Assembly: GCA_012932295.1 (NCBI GenBank)
Contig: JAAONU010000001.1
Location: 50,751,134 to 50,815,133 of the forward strand
DNA from: Cyclina sinensis
Lineage: Eukaryota > Mollusca > Bivalvia > Venerida > Veneridae
DNA: 64,000 nucleotides
Reading direction: 5' to 3'
In this document: positions 10,164 to 22,199 of the stretch, in pieces
How the letters are laid out: each line of letters begins with the position of its first letter
Position numbering within the stretch: the first letter of the stretch is position 1
Notes under the pieces: generated by a model
What the model saw: only the letters and a program-made list of their open reading frames with translations
What the model was told of the DNA's origin: nothing
The model's database searches: none
Program-made: the position numbers and the translations under genes

Positions 10164-12584
10164 AACAAGAGGGCCATGATGGCCCTATATCGCCCTATAT
10201 CGCTCACCTGAATATGACTGCTTTTAACAAAGTTGCTATGGACCTGGTTAATTGATCTCAGATGACCAATATTCAAACCTGACCTAGAAATTATTGAAAC
10301 AATCTTTCTGAAAAATTTCCAGTTTATTTGAACTGAAAGTGTAGCCTCTAGAGTGTTAACAAGGTTTTTCCATATTTGGGTTCTGTGACCTTGTTTTTGA
10401 CCCCAGATGATCCACATCCAAACTTGAGCTAGAAATCATCAAAACAACCTTTCTGACAAATTTCAAGGACATTTGGACTGAAAATGTAGCCTCTAGAGTG
10501 TTTACAAAGTTTTTCGATATTTGGGCTCTGTGACCTAGTTTTTACTCCAGATGACCCATATTCAATCTTGAGCTAAAAATCATAGAAGCAACCTTTCTGA
10601 CAAATTTTCAGGTTATTTGGAATTAAAATCTTAACTCTAGAGTGTTAACAAGGTTTTTCCATATTTGGGCTCTGTGACCTAGTTTTTGATCAAAGATGAA
10701 CCATATTAGTACTTCAGCTAGAAATCATCAAAACAACCTGTCTGACAAATTTCCAGGATATCTGCCTTTATTTTTTTATTCCTGTTAAAAGTGTTAAAAT
10801 GGTTTTTACATTTTAGGGCACTATGACATAGTTTTTGATCCCAGATGACCCATATCCTAATCTGGGCTAGAAATCATTGAAATAACCTTTCTGACAAATT
10901 TCAAGGATATTTAGACTGAAAATGTAACCTCTAGAGCATTAACAAGGTTTTTCTACTTTTTGGCCCTGTGACCTAGTTTTTTTCCCCCAGATAACCAATA
11001 TTCAAAACTGAGCTAAAAATCATAAAAACAATCTTTCTGACAAATTTCAAGGTTATTTGAACTGAAAATGTTACCTCAATGAGTGTTAACAAGGTTTTTC
11101 CATATTTTGGGCCTGTGACCTAGTTTTTGACCCAAGATGACCTATATTTGAATCTGAGCTAGAAATCATTAGAACATCCTTTCTGACAAATTTCGAGAAT
11201 TTTTTGGACCGGAAAGTAGCTTTTAGAGTGTTAACAAGTTTTTTTTCCATTTTTGGGCTCTGTGACCTAGTTTTTGATTCCAGATGAACCATATTCAAAT
11301 TTAACCTAGAAATCATTGAAACAACCTTTCTGACAGATTTCCATGTTATTTGGACTGAAAATGTAACCTCTAGAGTGTTAACAAGGTTTTTCCATATTTG
11401 GGCTCTGTGACCTAGTTTTTGAACCCAGATGACCCATATTCGAACTTGAGCTAGAAATCATCAAAACAACCTTTCTGAAAATTTCCAGGACATTTTGACT
11501 AAAAATGTAACCTCTAAGGTGTTAACAAGGTTTTTCTATTTTTGGGCTCTGTGACCTAGTTTTTGAACCCAGATGACCCATATTCGAACTTGAGCTAGAA
11601 ATTATAGAAACAACCTGTCTGACAAATTTCTAGATTATTTGGACTGAAAATGTTACCTCTCCTTCTACAAGAAGATTTACAAAGTTTTCACTATATAAGC
11701 CTATGTAAAACCAATGACCCCGGGGTGGGACCAAATTTGACCCCAGGAGCATAATTTGAACAAACTTGGTAGAGGTCCACTAGAAAATGCTACATACCAA
11801 ATCTTAAGGCTCAGGCCCATGTGAATGTCAAATGACCCAGTTTCAAACATGACCTAGATATTATCGAGATAAACATTCTGACAAAGCTTAAAGAAGATCG
11901 GTGCAAAATTAAGACTACTACAGTGCGGACAAGGTTTTTCTATAATTTGACCTAGTGACCTAGTTTTCAAGGTCACATAACCCAGTTTCAAACCTGACCT
12001 AGATATCATTGAGATACACATTCTGACCAAGCTTGAAGAAGATGGGACCAAAATTAAGACCGCTAGAGTGCGGACAAGCTTTTTCTAAAATTCGAACTAG
12101 TTACCTTGTTTTCAAGGTCATATGACCTAGTTACGAACTTGACCTAGATATCATTGAGATAAACAATCTGACCAAGTTTGAAGAAGATCAGACCAATATT
12201 AAGACTGCTAGAGTGTGGACAAGCTTTTTCTATAATTTGACCTAGTGACCTAGTTTTCAAGGTCACATGACCCAGTTTCGAACTTGATCTAGATATCAGT
12301 GAGATAAACATTTTGACCAAGTTTGAAGAAGATTGGACCAAAATTAAGACCGTTAGAGTGCGGACAAGCTTTTGTATAATTTGACATAGTGACCTAGTTT
12401 TAAGGGTGAGATGACTAAGTTTGAACATGACCTAGATATCATTGAGATAAACATTCTGACCAAGTTTAAAGAAGATCGCACCAAAATTAAGACCGCTAGA
12501 GCGCGGACAACAATAGTGAACGGACGACGCACGAAAGGCGATCACAAAAGCTCACCCTGTCACTATGTGACAGGTGAGCTAAAA
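10164..12584 (-). mobile_element. RC-A element with three different module types
   Basis: The left end AACAAG plus GGGCCATGATGGCCC has a small local duplication (ATATCGCCCTATATCGC). The interior runs: module-2 units of about 145 bp (10250-11660; landmarks GTGACCTAGTTTTTGA and CTCTAGAGTGTTAACAAGG), one module-1 unit (11660-11825), then five module-3 units of about 120 bp (11826-12515; landmarks GACCTAGATATCATTGAGAT and GACCAAGTTTGAAGAAGAT). The right end has ACGGACGACGCACG and the hairpin CTGTCACTATGTGACAG followed by GTGAGCTAAAAA. Confidence 0.85.
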
Positions 12585-13100
12585 ACTCTATGTAAAACAT
12601 GTGACCCCTTGGGCGGAGCCAATTTTGTGATTTGAACAATCTTGGTAGAGGTCTAGGTAGACAATGCTCAACACCAAATATCTAAGCTCCATGCCTTGCG
12701 GTTTCTGACAAGAAGATTTTTAAAGTTTTCCCTGTATAATTCTATGTAAATCAAGTGACCCCCAGGGCGGGGCCAGCTCTGACCCTAGGGTCATAATCTA
12801 AACAATCTTTGTAGAGGTCCACTAGATTATGCCTCATACCAAATATCTAAGCTCCAGGCCTTGTGGTTTCAGAGAAGATTTTCCTTTAAGTTGCCATAGC
12901 AACCAGAGTTCTGCATGGAATTGAATTCTTTGAACAACTTTGGAAGAGCTTCATGCAAGGAACATCCCATGCAAGCTTCACTGAATTTGGCCAAGTGGTT
13001 TCAGAGGAGATGTGGTTTGAATGAAATTGTTGACGCCTCATGACGCACATTGGGGTATGACAAAAGCTCACTCTAGCACTTTGTGCCAGGTGAGCTAATA
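12585..13100 (-). mobile_element. RC-A element, left-truncated right half
   Basis: Two module-1 units, GTTGCCATAGCAACCAGAG, and a right hairpin with GCACTTTGTGCCAGGTGAGCT. The left part is replaced by the preceding RC-A copy, which abuts it directly. Confidence 0.75.
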
Positions 13101-15605
13101 ATCCAACCAGAAACTCCTGCTGATATGCACAGTTAGGTTTGGTGACAAACATTCCTGTGTAGTTCCAATGAAATCCTCAAAGTGTTTTGGAGATGAAGTG
13201 TGGACAAGACTTTAATATAGAAGATATAGTAAACAAGAGGGCCATGATGGCCCTAGATCGCTCACCTGAGTACTTTGGCTGTAGGTTTGCTGTTAAGCAG
13301 TATTTCATTTTTTAACTGAAAATATGTAAGTGCCTACAAACCAAATATGTAAAATATCAGTCAATAAATAAAGGCTCTATGACAGAAAGTAGAAATATCT
13401 ATTATAAGCTATGGAGACCTTGACCTTGACCAGTGACCTCAAACTATACCCTTGGGTAGACGTCCGTGCAAGGAACCTATATACTGATTATCAAAGATAT
13501 TGGTCTTTAAATGAAGGCTCTATGAGGTACAGTAGATAAATCTATTTTTAGCCTCCATGACCTTTAACCTAATCCAATAATTTCAAAAAGCTTGATAAAG
13601 CTTGCTTCATGCCAAATTTTAAAATTCTAGGCCTTGTGGTTTCAGACAAGAAGATTTCTAAAGATTTTCTTCTATACTGCTATTTAAAACTTATGACCCC
13701 TCGGGCGGGGCCAATAGTGACCCCAGTGACATTTTACAAACAAACTAGGTAGAGGTCCACTAGACAATGCTGCACACCAAATATCTAAGCTGTAGGCATT
13801 GAGGTTTCCAGTAAGAAGATTTTTAAAGATTGCCTTTTTTAAATATTAAGGGCCCCCGGGGCGGGGCCAATTTTGACCACGGGGCCAATATATAAACAAT
13901 ACTGGTAAAGGTTCTCAACACAATACTCCACACCAAATATCTAAGGTTTAGTCCTATTAGTTTCGGAAAAAAATGATTTTTCATGTTTTTCCTATATAAC
14001 TATATGTAAACCAAAAGAACCCTGGGGCGTGGCCAATTTTGACCCAGGGGACAAAATTTGGACAAAATTGATAGACATCCACTAGAAAATGCTGCATACC
14101 AAATATCTAAGCTGTAGGCATTGAGGTTTCCGGTAAGAAGATTTTTAAAGATTGCCTTTTTTACATATTAATGGCCCCTGTGGCGGGGCCAATTTTGACC
14201 CCGGGGCCAACATATAAACAATACTGGTAAAGGTTCTCAACACAATACTCCACACCAAATATCTAAGGTCTAGTCTGATTAGTTTCGGAAAAAAAAGATT
14301 TTTCATGTTTTTCCTATATAACTGTATGTAAATCAATAGAACCCTGGGGCGTGGCCAATTTTGACCCAGGGGACATAATTTGGACAAACTTGATAGAGGT
14401 CCACTAAACAATGCTGCACACCAAATATCTAAACTCTACGACTTGCGGCTTCTGACAATAAGATTTTTTAAAGCTTTTCCTATATAACTCTATATAAAAC
14501 AATTGACCCCTTGGGGGGGCCATTTTTGACCCAGGAGCCATGATTTGAACAAACTTGGTAGAGGTCCACTGGACAATGCTGCACACCAAATACCTAAACT
14601 CTAGGCCTTGTGGTTTCAGACAAGAAGATTTTTAAAGTTTTTCCTATATAATTCTATGTAAAACTAGTGATCCCTGGGGCAGGGCCATTTTTGACCCAGG
14701 GGTCATGATTTGAACAAACTTGGTAAAGGTCCACCTGATGATGCTTCATACTAAACATCTAAGCTCCAGGCCTTGTAGTTCTGGAGAAGAAGATTTTTAA
14801 ATTTCCAACTTTGAAAATCTATTTTTAGCTCCTGTGGCTTAGAAATGCAATGGACCTGAACCATTTGAACAATTTTGGTAAAGCTTCATGCAAGTACCAT
14901 TCCTGCCAAGTTTCAGCAAGATTGGCCCAGCAGTTCAGGAGAAGAAGTTGTTTGAAGAAAAAGTTGACGACGCGCGGACGGACGACGGACATCAGGCGAT
15001 CACAAAAGCTCACCTTGAGCACTTTGTGCTCAGGTGAGCTAAAAAAAATGACTAAGTGCCCTTAACTCTGCCAAAAAATAAATGGAGCAGAAACTCCTGA
15101 GGACATGCACAACAAGGCTTTGTGACAAACACTCCTGTGATGTTTCAATGATTTTGGAGATGAAGCGTGGACAAGATTTTATTCAGAAGTTATAGTAAAA
15201 AATGAGTAAGTGCCCATAACTCTGCCAAAAATAACCCGACCAGAAAATACTGAAGATATGCACAACTAGGCTTGGTGACAGACGATCCTGTGAAGTTTCA
15301 ATGAAATCCTCTATGCAGTTTTGGAGATGAAGTGTAGACAAGACTTTAATACAGAAGTTAGAGTAAAAAATAAAGGACTAAGTGCCCATAACTGCCAAAA
15401 ATAAATGCCAAAAATAAATCAAGTGAAACCTCCTTACAATATGCATAACTAGGCTTGGTGACAAACACTCCTGTGAAGTTTTAATGAAATCCCTCAAGTG
15501 GTTTTGGAAATGAAGTGAGGACATTATTTTTCTGGACAGACAAACGGATGGACGGACGGACAGACAATGCGATTACCATATGCCTCCCTTTGGGGGCATA
15601 AAAAA
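13101..15605 (-). mobile_element. RC-N element, split by nested RC-A
   Basis: About 150 bp units with CAGAAACTCCTG, ATGCACAACTAGGC and TTTTGGAGATGAAG (13101-13231 and 15045-15530), a GGACGGACGGAC tract at 15551, and the terminal hairpin ATGCCTCCCTTTGGGGGCAT followed by AAAAA. Its AACAAG end is not visible; the copy begins where the preceding RC-A stops. The nested RC-A sits in an A-run: the flanks AGATATAGTAA and AAAATGACTAAGTGCCC rejoin to match the uninterrupted unit near 15184. Confidence 0.65.
13232..15044 (-). mobile_element. RC-A element, full length, nested in RC-N
   Basis: The left end and first roughly 430 bp are nearly the same as the copies at 1.1, 24.8 and 53.9 kb. Module-1 units of about 160 bp fill 13690-14800. 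The right end has GACGACGCGCGGACGGACG and a long stem: AGCTCACCTTGAGCAC, loop TTT, GTGCTCAGGTGAGCT, then AAAA. This is the clearest example of the right terminal hairpin. Confidence 0.9.
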
Positions 15606-15660
15606 CAAGCAAATATTTTCTATTTATTAAACTTGTCCTTGAAAATGTGACTGTACTTAC

Positions 15661-15711
15661 CAGAATTTCACCAGGCAACACATTTTTGTTTGAATAAGAT
15701 AAGATAAATGG
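15661..15711 (-). CDS. Candidate small host exon (51 nt, phase 0-0)
   Basis: The minus strand shows an ATTTAG acceptor at 15712-15713 and a strong GTAAGT donor at 15660-15655. The 17 codons between (ending NVLPGEIL) are open in phase 0 at both ends, so inclusion would keep the frame between the 15769-15945 and 6498-6661 exons. Against it: the intron separating it from 15769 would be only 57 nt, short for a mollusc, and the acceptor tract is poor in pyrimidine. It may be alternatively used. Confidence 0.45.
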
Positions 15712-15768
15712 CTAAATCATATGTCAAACCCATCATATACATTGTATGTACTAGAACTTGTTACTTAC

Positions 15769-15945
15769 TTCTCGTGTGTCTACTCCATTTGTCATGAGAT
15801 CTTCAGGCAGGTCAATACCAGACTCTTTCAAAAACTCACCAAAGCCCTCATGTGATGATTCACTAGTGTCAGACATTCCAGTATTCCCGGGAGGCTGATT
15901 AGAATTCAGATCAGACATGCCTCCTTCCCCGATTTCTTGATTCAT
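15769..15945 (-). CDS. Host gene internal exon, acidic Ser/Gly/Asn-rich
   Basis: Exon of exactly 177 nt (59 codons, phase 0-0) on the minus strand. The acceptor is TTATTTTGTCAG just above 15945 and the donor GTAAGTAA is at 15768-15761. It encodes an acidic, probably disordered linker (pieces MNQEIGEGGMSDLN and GFGEFLKESGIDLPEDL) rich in Ser, Gly, Asn and Glu. It follows the 23313-23418 exon (phase 0) or the candidate 22035-22142. The first codon is ATG, but its position right after a good acceptor suggests it is internal. Function not recognised. Confidence 0.75.
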
Positions 15946-16021
15946 CTGACAAAATAATGTTATCAATTTTGTCCTTAAAATTTTGATTTTCATTTTCTGT
16001 TCTGAAGGTAATGTAAAGTCA

Positions 16022-17478
16022 AACAAGAAATGTTTGTAAAACATTTATGCCCCCCTAGCACCTTATCCCTAGAGGCAGCCATGAAGTTTTGAGGAGCTTG
16101 GACCAAGTGTTCTATAGTTATTGATTGGAAACCATTTTGCTATTCAAGGACACTGTGACCATGGCCTTTGACATGGTGACCTGAAAAACTAAAGGGCTCA
16201 TCTACAAGTCATGAACAACTTAATTACAAAGTTTGAGGAACACGGCCCAAGCATTCTAAACTTATTCATTGGAAACCATTTTGCTTTTCAAGGTTACTAT
16301 GACCTTTGACCGAATGACCAGAAAAATGAGAGTTGTTATCTACGGATCATGACAAACCTACATACTTAGTTTGACAAACCTGAGCCCAAGGATTCCCTAT
16401 ATATTCAGCAGAAACTGTTTTGCTTTCCAAGATAACTGTGACCTTGACCTTTAACCTAATAACACTAAAAACTACAGGGGTCATCTAATTGTTATGACCA
16501 ACCTACTTATGAAGTTTTGAGGAGCTTGGCCCAAGCCTTTCATAGAAATTGATCAGACACTATTTGCAACACAAGTTCACTGTGACATTGACTTTTGTCC
16601 TGTAAAGCTATAGGGCTCAACTGATGGTCATGGGCAACCTATGTACCAAGATTGGGGAATCTGGGTCAAATCATTCTATTGTTATTAACTGGAAATCATT
16701 TTGCTTTTCAATGTCACTGTGACCTTGGCCTTTGACCTGGTAACCTGAATAACTAACAGGTTCATCTACTAGTCATGACCAACCTACACACTAAGTTTGA
16801 AGAACCTGGGACCAAGAGTTCCACAGTTATTGATTGAAAACTGTTTTGCTGTTCAAGGTCACTGTGACCTTGACCTTTGACCTGGTGATGAAAAAAACTA
16901 TTGGGGTCATTTTCTTGTCATTAACAACCTACATATTAAGTTTGAACAACCTTGGACCAGGGGTTCTATAGCTATTATTTGGAAACTGTTTTGCCTTTCA
17001 AGGACACTGTGACCTTGATTTTGACTTGATGACATGAAAAACTGTAGGAGTCATCTAATGGTCTTGATCAACCTACACACTAAGAATGAAGAACCTGGGA
17101 CTAAGTCTTCTATAGTTATTGATCAGAAACTGTTTTGCTTTTCAAACTCACTGTGACCTTTACCTTTGATCTGTTGACCTGAAAAACTGCAGGCGTCATT
17201 TACTAGTCATGATCAACCAACAAACTAAGTTTGAACAACTTTGAATCAAGGGTTCTATACTTATTGATCAAAAACTGTTTTGCTCTTTAATATCACTGTG
17301 ACCTTGACCTTTGACATGGTGATCTGAAAAACTACATGGGTCACCTACTGGTCATGACAAACCTACATCTTAGTTTATACAACCTGGGACCAAAAGTTCT
17401 TTAGTTATTGATACGATTGATACAATACCATTTTGACATTCAAGGTCACTGTGACCTTGACCTTTGATCTGATGATGT
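16022..17478 (-). mobile_element. RC-B element, right end missing
   Basis: The left end is AACAAG, then hairpin ATGTTTGTAAAACAT, then TTATGCCCCCC. Nine to ten units of about 150 bp follow, each with a version of CACTGTGACCTTGACCTTTGA, an AAAAACTACAGGGGTCAT-like string and GTCATGACCAACCTAC. It is cut at 17479 by an RC-A start; the family's terminal hairpin is absent. The complete copy is at 56458-57803. Confidence 0.8.
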
Positions 17479-19258
17479 AAACAAGAGGGCCAATGGCCCT
17501 AAAGCGCTTACCTTGGTTCAAAGATGAAAGAAATTTTTATGAATGTAATGATGCATATCACAGAAATGGACCAATGCAATTTCATTACCATAACTCCAAA
17601 AACAAAAAGTAGGTCAGTAGGTCAAAAGTAAAGGTCATGCTATGACATTAAAATGAAAACGAAAAACTGCACACAGTCCAAATTTCATTGCTGTAACTAA
17701 AAAACAAAAAAGTAGGTCAGTAGGTCAAAAATATAGGTCAAAGAATAATGTTTTTGAAATCATCTTGAAGTACAAATGGTCCAAATTTTATTGCCATAGC
17801 AAAAAACTTAAAAAATCAGATAAAAATCTTTGGGGTGGGGGGGGGGGGGGGGTAGTGACTGTGGTCACGGTGCATACTACCAAATATCTAAGCTCAGGCC
17901 TTGCAATTTGTGACAAGAAGATTTGATCAGGGGCCATGATTTGAACAATCTTGGTAGAGGTCTACTAGACAATGCTCAACACCAAATATCTAAGCTCCAT
18001 GCCTTTTAGTTTCTTACAAGAAGATTTTTAAAGTTTTCCCTACATGTATATAACTCTATGTAAATCAAATAAGCCCTGGGCGGGGTCAGTTCTGACCCCA
18101 GGGTCATAATTTGAACAATCTTTGTAGAGGTCCACTAGATGATGCCTCATACCAAATATCTAAGCTCCAGGCCTTGCAGTTTCTGACAAGAAAATTTTTA
18201 AAAAATTTACTATATAACTCTATGTAAAACATGTCACCCCTTGAACGGAGCTAATTTTGACCAAGGGGCCATGATTTGAACAATCTTGGTAGAGGTCTAC
18301 TAGACAATGGTACACACCAAATATCTAAGCTCCATGCCTTGCGGTTTCTGACAAGAAGATTTTTAAAGTTTTCCCTATATAACTCTATGTAAATCAAGTG
18401 ACCCCCAGGGCTGGGCCAGTTCTGAACCCAGGGTCATTATTTAAACAATCTTGGTAGAGGTACGCTTGATGACACCAAATATCTAAGCTCCATGTTCTGC
18501 GGTTACTGACAAGAAGATTTTTAAAGTTTTCCCTATATAACTCTTTGTAAATCAAGTGACCCCCAGGGCGGGGCCAGTTCTGACCCCAGGGTCATAATTT
18601 GAGCAATCTTTGTAGTGGTCCACTAGCTGATGCCTCATACCAAATATCTAAGCTCCAGGCTTTTAGGTTTCAGACAAGAAGATTTTAAAAGTTTTCCCTA
18701 TATAACTCTATGTAAATCAAGTGACCCCCAGGGCGGGGCCATTTTTGACCCAGGAGCCATGATTTGAACAAACTTGGTAGAGGTTCACTAGACAATGCTG
18801 CACACCAAATATCTAAACTCTAGGCCCTGTGGTTTCAGACAAGAAGATTTTTTAAGTTTTCCTATATAAGCCTATGTAAAATCAATTAACTCCCCAGGCG
18901 GGGCCAAATTTGACCCCAGGGGCATAATTTGAACAAACTTGATAGAGGTTCACTAGACAATGCTACATACCAAATCTTAAGGCTCAGGGCCTTGTGGTTT
19001 CAGACAAGAAGATTTTCAAAGTTTTTCCTTTAAGTTGCCATAGCAACCAGAGTTCTTGATGGAATTGAATTCTTTGAACAACTTTGGAAGAGCTTCATAC
19101 AAGGAATATCCCCGGCATGTTTCATCAATGTTGGCTCAGCGGTTTAGGAGGAGATGTTGTTTAAGTCAAATTGTTGATGACGCACGACGCACGCTGACGC
19201 ACACCGGACATTCAACGATCCCAAAAGCGCACCCTGAGCAGGCTCAGGTGAGCTAAAA
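17479..19258 (-). mobile_element. RC-A element, variant left hairpin
   Basis: The left hairpin is shortened to GGGCCAATGGCCC and followed by GCGCTTACCTTGG. Its right end has matching GCGCACCCTGAGCAGGCTCAG and then GTGAGCTAAAAA, so both termini carry the GCGC variant. The interior has AAGTAGGTCAGTAGGTCAAA units, a G run (about 17837-17852), then module-1 units of about 165 bp to 19020. Confidence 0.8.
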
Positions 19259-20101
19259 AGTCATTGCTACTTTTAGATTATATATACTCATCATCTGCTA
19301 GCCTCCTTATATGTGTTCCGATCATGACCTGGCCCAGTTACACAATAATTCATAATTTTCAATAGAAAACAACAATCATTATAGTTTAATATTTTGGATG
19401 TAGAGTAGCAACTGTTTTGCATTGATTATTTATTTTTTGATCAATGATCAATTTGGTTACACTTACATGATATTTTTTATCTATCTGTTTAGATTTTTAA
19501 TCTCTAGAGTAGACTTACAAAACCTGACTGTGTTAGCAGTGTGAAATTCGTGTGAGAAATGAGGATTCAAGGACAATCCATCCATCCTTCAGTTTTTGTA
19601 AACTTTTTTTTTTTTTACATGGACGAGGGACATATTAATTTTGGGCTGTCTTGCCACTTTTGCAGAAAATTTACATACTTTAAAGACGTTACAGTTCTCT
19701 GTGCAAATGACAATCATGTTGATTTTTTTTCATTCAAATACTCATTTTTTTCCTAGTTGGGTTCACAACATTTCAGCAATTGTTTTACTGTGGCTTCATT
19801 AATGGAAGAGCTCTACACATATTTTCTTATCAACTGAGATTTGAAAATTTCTGGAACCCTGAGTACAACCCTTTTGAAAGAGAAAAACCTGTTGACTCAA
19901 TTTCTGTTTTGCAACTTAATACTGGTTGCCATATTCAAAGGCCCATATTTTGTATAATAGTGTAACCTTATTTCACTATCAGCTGCCAAAATGACTTTTT
20001 GGCATAATTAAGCAACATTTTGATAGTTTCAACACATATCTTTTCATAATCATCAGTTGAAAGATGTGAAACCCACCTAGTAGAAATCAATAATTCTGTT
20101 A
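19259..20101. other. Mostly unique sequence with one weak candidate exon
   Basis: AT-rich, no recognised repeat. One plus-strand candidate exon is listed separately (19757-19965). Confidence 0.5.
19757..19965 (+). CDS. Weak candidate exon, plus strand
   Basis: A pyrimidine tract ending TTTTTTTCCTAG precedes an open frame of about 69 codons up to a TAA. Pieces such as FENFWNPEYNPFEREKPVD look like ordinary protein and not repeat translation. It could be a terminal exon or a fragment of a mobile element or pseudogene. There is no homology I recognise and no partner exon, and it would lie inside an intron of the minus-strand gene. Confidence 0.25.
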
Positions 20102-21996
20102 AACAAGACATGCCACGGGCAGAATGTCGAGTCTGCTTGTCTTAATTCAAACCTGAACCTATAAGCTTCAGATCAAGGAGAAAGATGTATACATAGGTGA
20201 GATGTGTGCAGCACATCCTCTTTATACCCAAGGCAAAATCTTGACATTGCATCATCTTAGGTGACCTTGACCTCTGACGCGGTGTCCTGGTTCATGTGCA
20301 TGACACGAAGTCTCATGATGAACATTTGTGCCTAAAAAACTCAATTCATCTTATTTGAACATTTTGATATTTTTATTTGATCTTTGACCTTTTGTGACCT
20401 TGACCTTCATTTTGCACAAAACAACTCTACTCCATATAGAGAACATTTACTACTTCTCTATGGAGAACATTTGTCTTAAGTTATATTAAAATCCCGCCAC
20501 GCATGTAGAAGTTATGCTCCGGACACAGTACTGAGCTGACCCTCCAAGTGTGACCTTGACCTTTGAGCGGCGGACCTGTGTTTTGCATGTGACACACCAT
20601 CCCATCATGGTGAACATTTGTATCAAACTATTTTGTAATCCTTCAAAGAATGAGCAAGATATAGACCGGACAAATCTAGACAGACACACAGACTGACGGA
20701 CACACATACACCAAACCACAAAAAGTGAAAAACAGCGCCTAAGTCGACCTCACCACAAGGGGGCTCAACAATTTCAAAATCCTCTGACCACTAAGCATAA
20801 TACTTCAAAGCATTTGCAAGATACAGCGCCAACAAACAAATTTTAATATTTTTATTTGACCTTTGACCTCTTGTGACCTTGACCTTCATTTTGCGCGAGA
20901 CAACTCAACTCAACATGGAGATCATTTGTGCTAAGTTATATTAAAATCCTTACATGTATATAGAAGTTTAACTCACAAATAAATGTTTTATTTTGTTATT
21001 TGACTTTTGACTCCTAAGTGTGACCTTGACCTTTGCCACAGACACCTGAATTTTTCGCGCGACACTCCGCCTCACTATGGAGAATATTTGTCCCAAGTTA
21101 TATTAAAATCCCTCCATACATGTAGAAGTTACGCTCCGGACACAAGTTTTGCGCTGACCCCCAAGTGTGACCTTGACCTTTGAGTGGCGGACCTGTGTTT
21201 TGCATGTGACACACCATCCCATCATGGTGAACATTTGTATCAAACTATTTTGTAATCCTTCAAAGAATGAGCAAGATATAGACCGGACAAATCTAGACAG
21301 ACACACAGACTGACGGACACACATACACCAAACCACAAAAAGTGAAAAACAGCGCCTAAGTCGACCTCACCACAAGGGGGCCCAACAATTTCAAAATCCT
21401 CTGACCACTAAGCATAATACTTCAAAGCATTTGCAAGATACAGCGCCAACAAACAAATTTTAATATTTTTATTTGACCTTTGACCTCTTGTGACCTTGAC
21501 CTTCATTTTGCGCGAGACAACTCAACTCAACATGGAGATCATTTGTGCTAAGTTATATTAAAATCCTTACATGTATATAGAAGTTTAACTCACAAATAAA
21601 TGTTTTATTTTGTTATTTGACTTTTGACTCCTAAGTGTGACCTTGACCTTTGCCACAGACACCTGAATTTTTCGCGCGACACTCCGCCTCACTATGGAGA
21701 ATATTTGTCCCAAGTTATATTAAAATCCCTCCATACATGTAGAAGTTACGCTCCGGACACAAGTTTTGCGCTGACCCCCAAGTGTGACCTTGACCTTTGA
21801 GTGGCGGACCTGGGTTTTGTGTGCGACGAACAAACCCCATCATGGTGAACATTTGTACCAAATATTTTGTAATCTTTCAAAGAATGAGCAAGATATAGAC
21901 CTGACAAATCCGGACAGACGCACAGAGGCACATACACCGAACTATACGCCAAAAGTGGCGACTAAGTCGAGCTCACCGTAAGCAGGCTTGACAAAA
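20102..21996 (-). mobile_element. RC-Q element with internal 617-bp duplication
   Basis: The left end is AACAAGACATGCC with a GCC-ACG-GGC hairpin and the arm GTCGAGTCTGCTT. The right end has AAGCAGGCTTGAC followed by AAAAAA, complementary to that arm at 11 of 13 positions. The interior has TAAGTGTGACCTTGACCTTTG units and two extra internal copies of a terminus-like segment (AAGTCGACCTCACC at about 20741 and 21358). Minus-strand open frames of about 77 codons here are translations of the repeat. Confidence 0.7.
20571..21804 (-). repeat. Near-identical 617-bp direct duplication
   Basis: 20571-21187 and 21188-21804 align with period 617. Over the first roughly 550 bases I compared, I see one clear difference (GGGGGCTCAAC versus GGGGGCCCAAC), with more divergence toward the far end of the second copy. 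It is therefore recent or homogenised. Confidence 0.85.
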
Positions 21997-22034
21997 AACT
22001 ATTTAAAATTAAATGCTGAAAGTGACAAAATTAA

Positions 22035-22142
22035 CAAAATATCTTGCACAGTATATCTAGCATCCTCTGGAAGAACTTCTTTAATTTTCAATACATTTTT
22101 GTCACTCTTTGGCCCACCTGATTTTGCAACATCTTCAAAAGA
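22035..22142 (-). CDS. Candidate host exon, 3' boundary uncertain
   Basis: The minus-strand frame starts after GATTGCAGGGTAG and encodes SFEDVAKSGGPKSDKN and LPEDARYTVQDIL, which read like real protein. If used in phase 0 it would fall between the 23313-23418 and 15769-15945 exons, which are phase 0 on both sides. No good GTRAGT donor is visible; the weak GTGCAAG at 22049 would preserve phase. The frame ends at a stop near 22000. A nearer CAG acceptor would give a different frame. It may be a decayed or alternative exon. Confidence 0.4.
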
Positions 22143-22199
22143 CTACCCTGCAATCAAATTTTACTTTGGATCAACAAACTGTCTAAATACATCAAACAA

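Noticed and set aside
10250..12515. Regular direct repeats that might suggest a CRISPR array
   Set aside because: Units of 120-145 bp with no unique spacers; eukaryotic transposon modules.
15481..15681. Open frame with VRPSIRLSVQ
   Set aside because: A backwards translation of a GGACGGAC tract; only its first bases overlap the candidate exon.
16022..17478. Regular CTTGACCTTTGACC spacing read as a host enhancer
   Set aside because: The spacing is explained by tandem units of a transposon; any regulatory role is treated only as a hypothesis.
20486..21952. Three related frames of about 77 codons (MVWCMCVRQSVCLSR type)
   Set aside because: Translations of RC-Q repeats; similarity comes from the 617-bp duplication.
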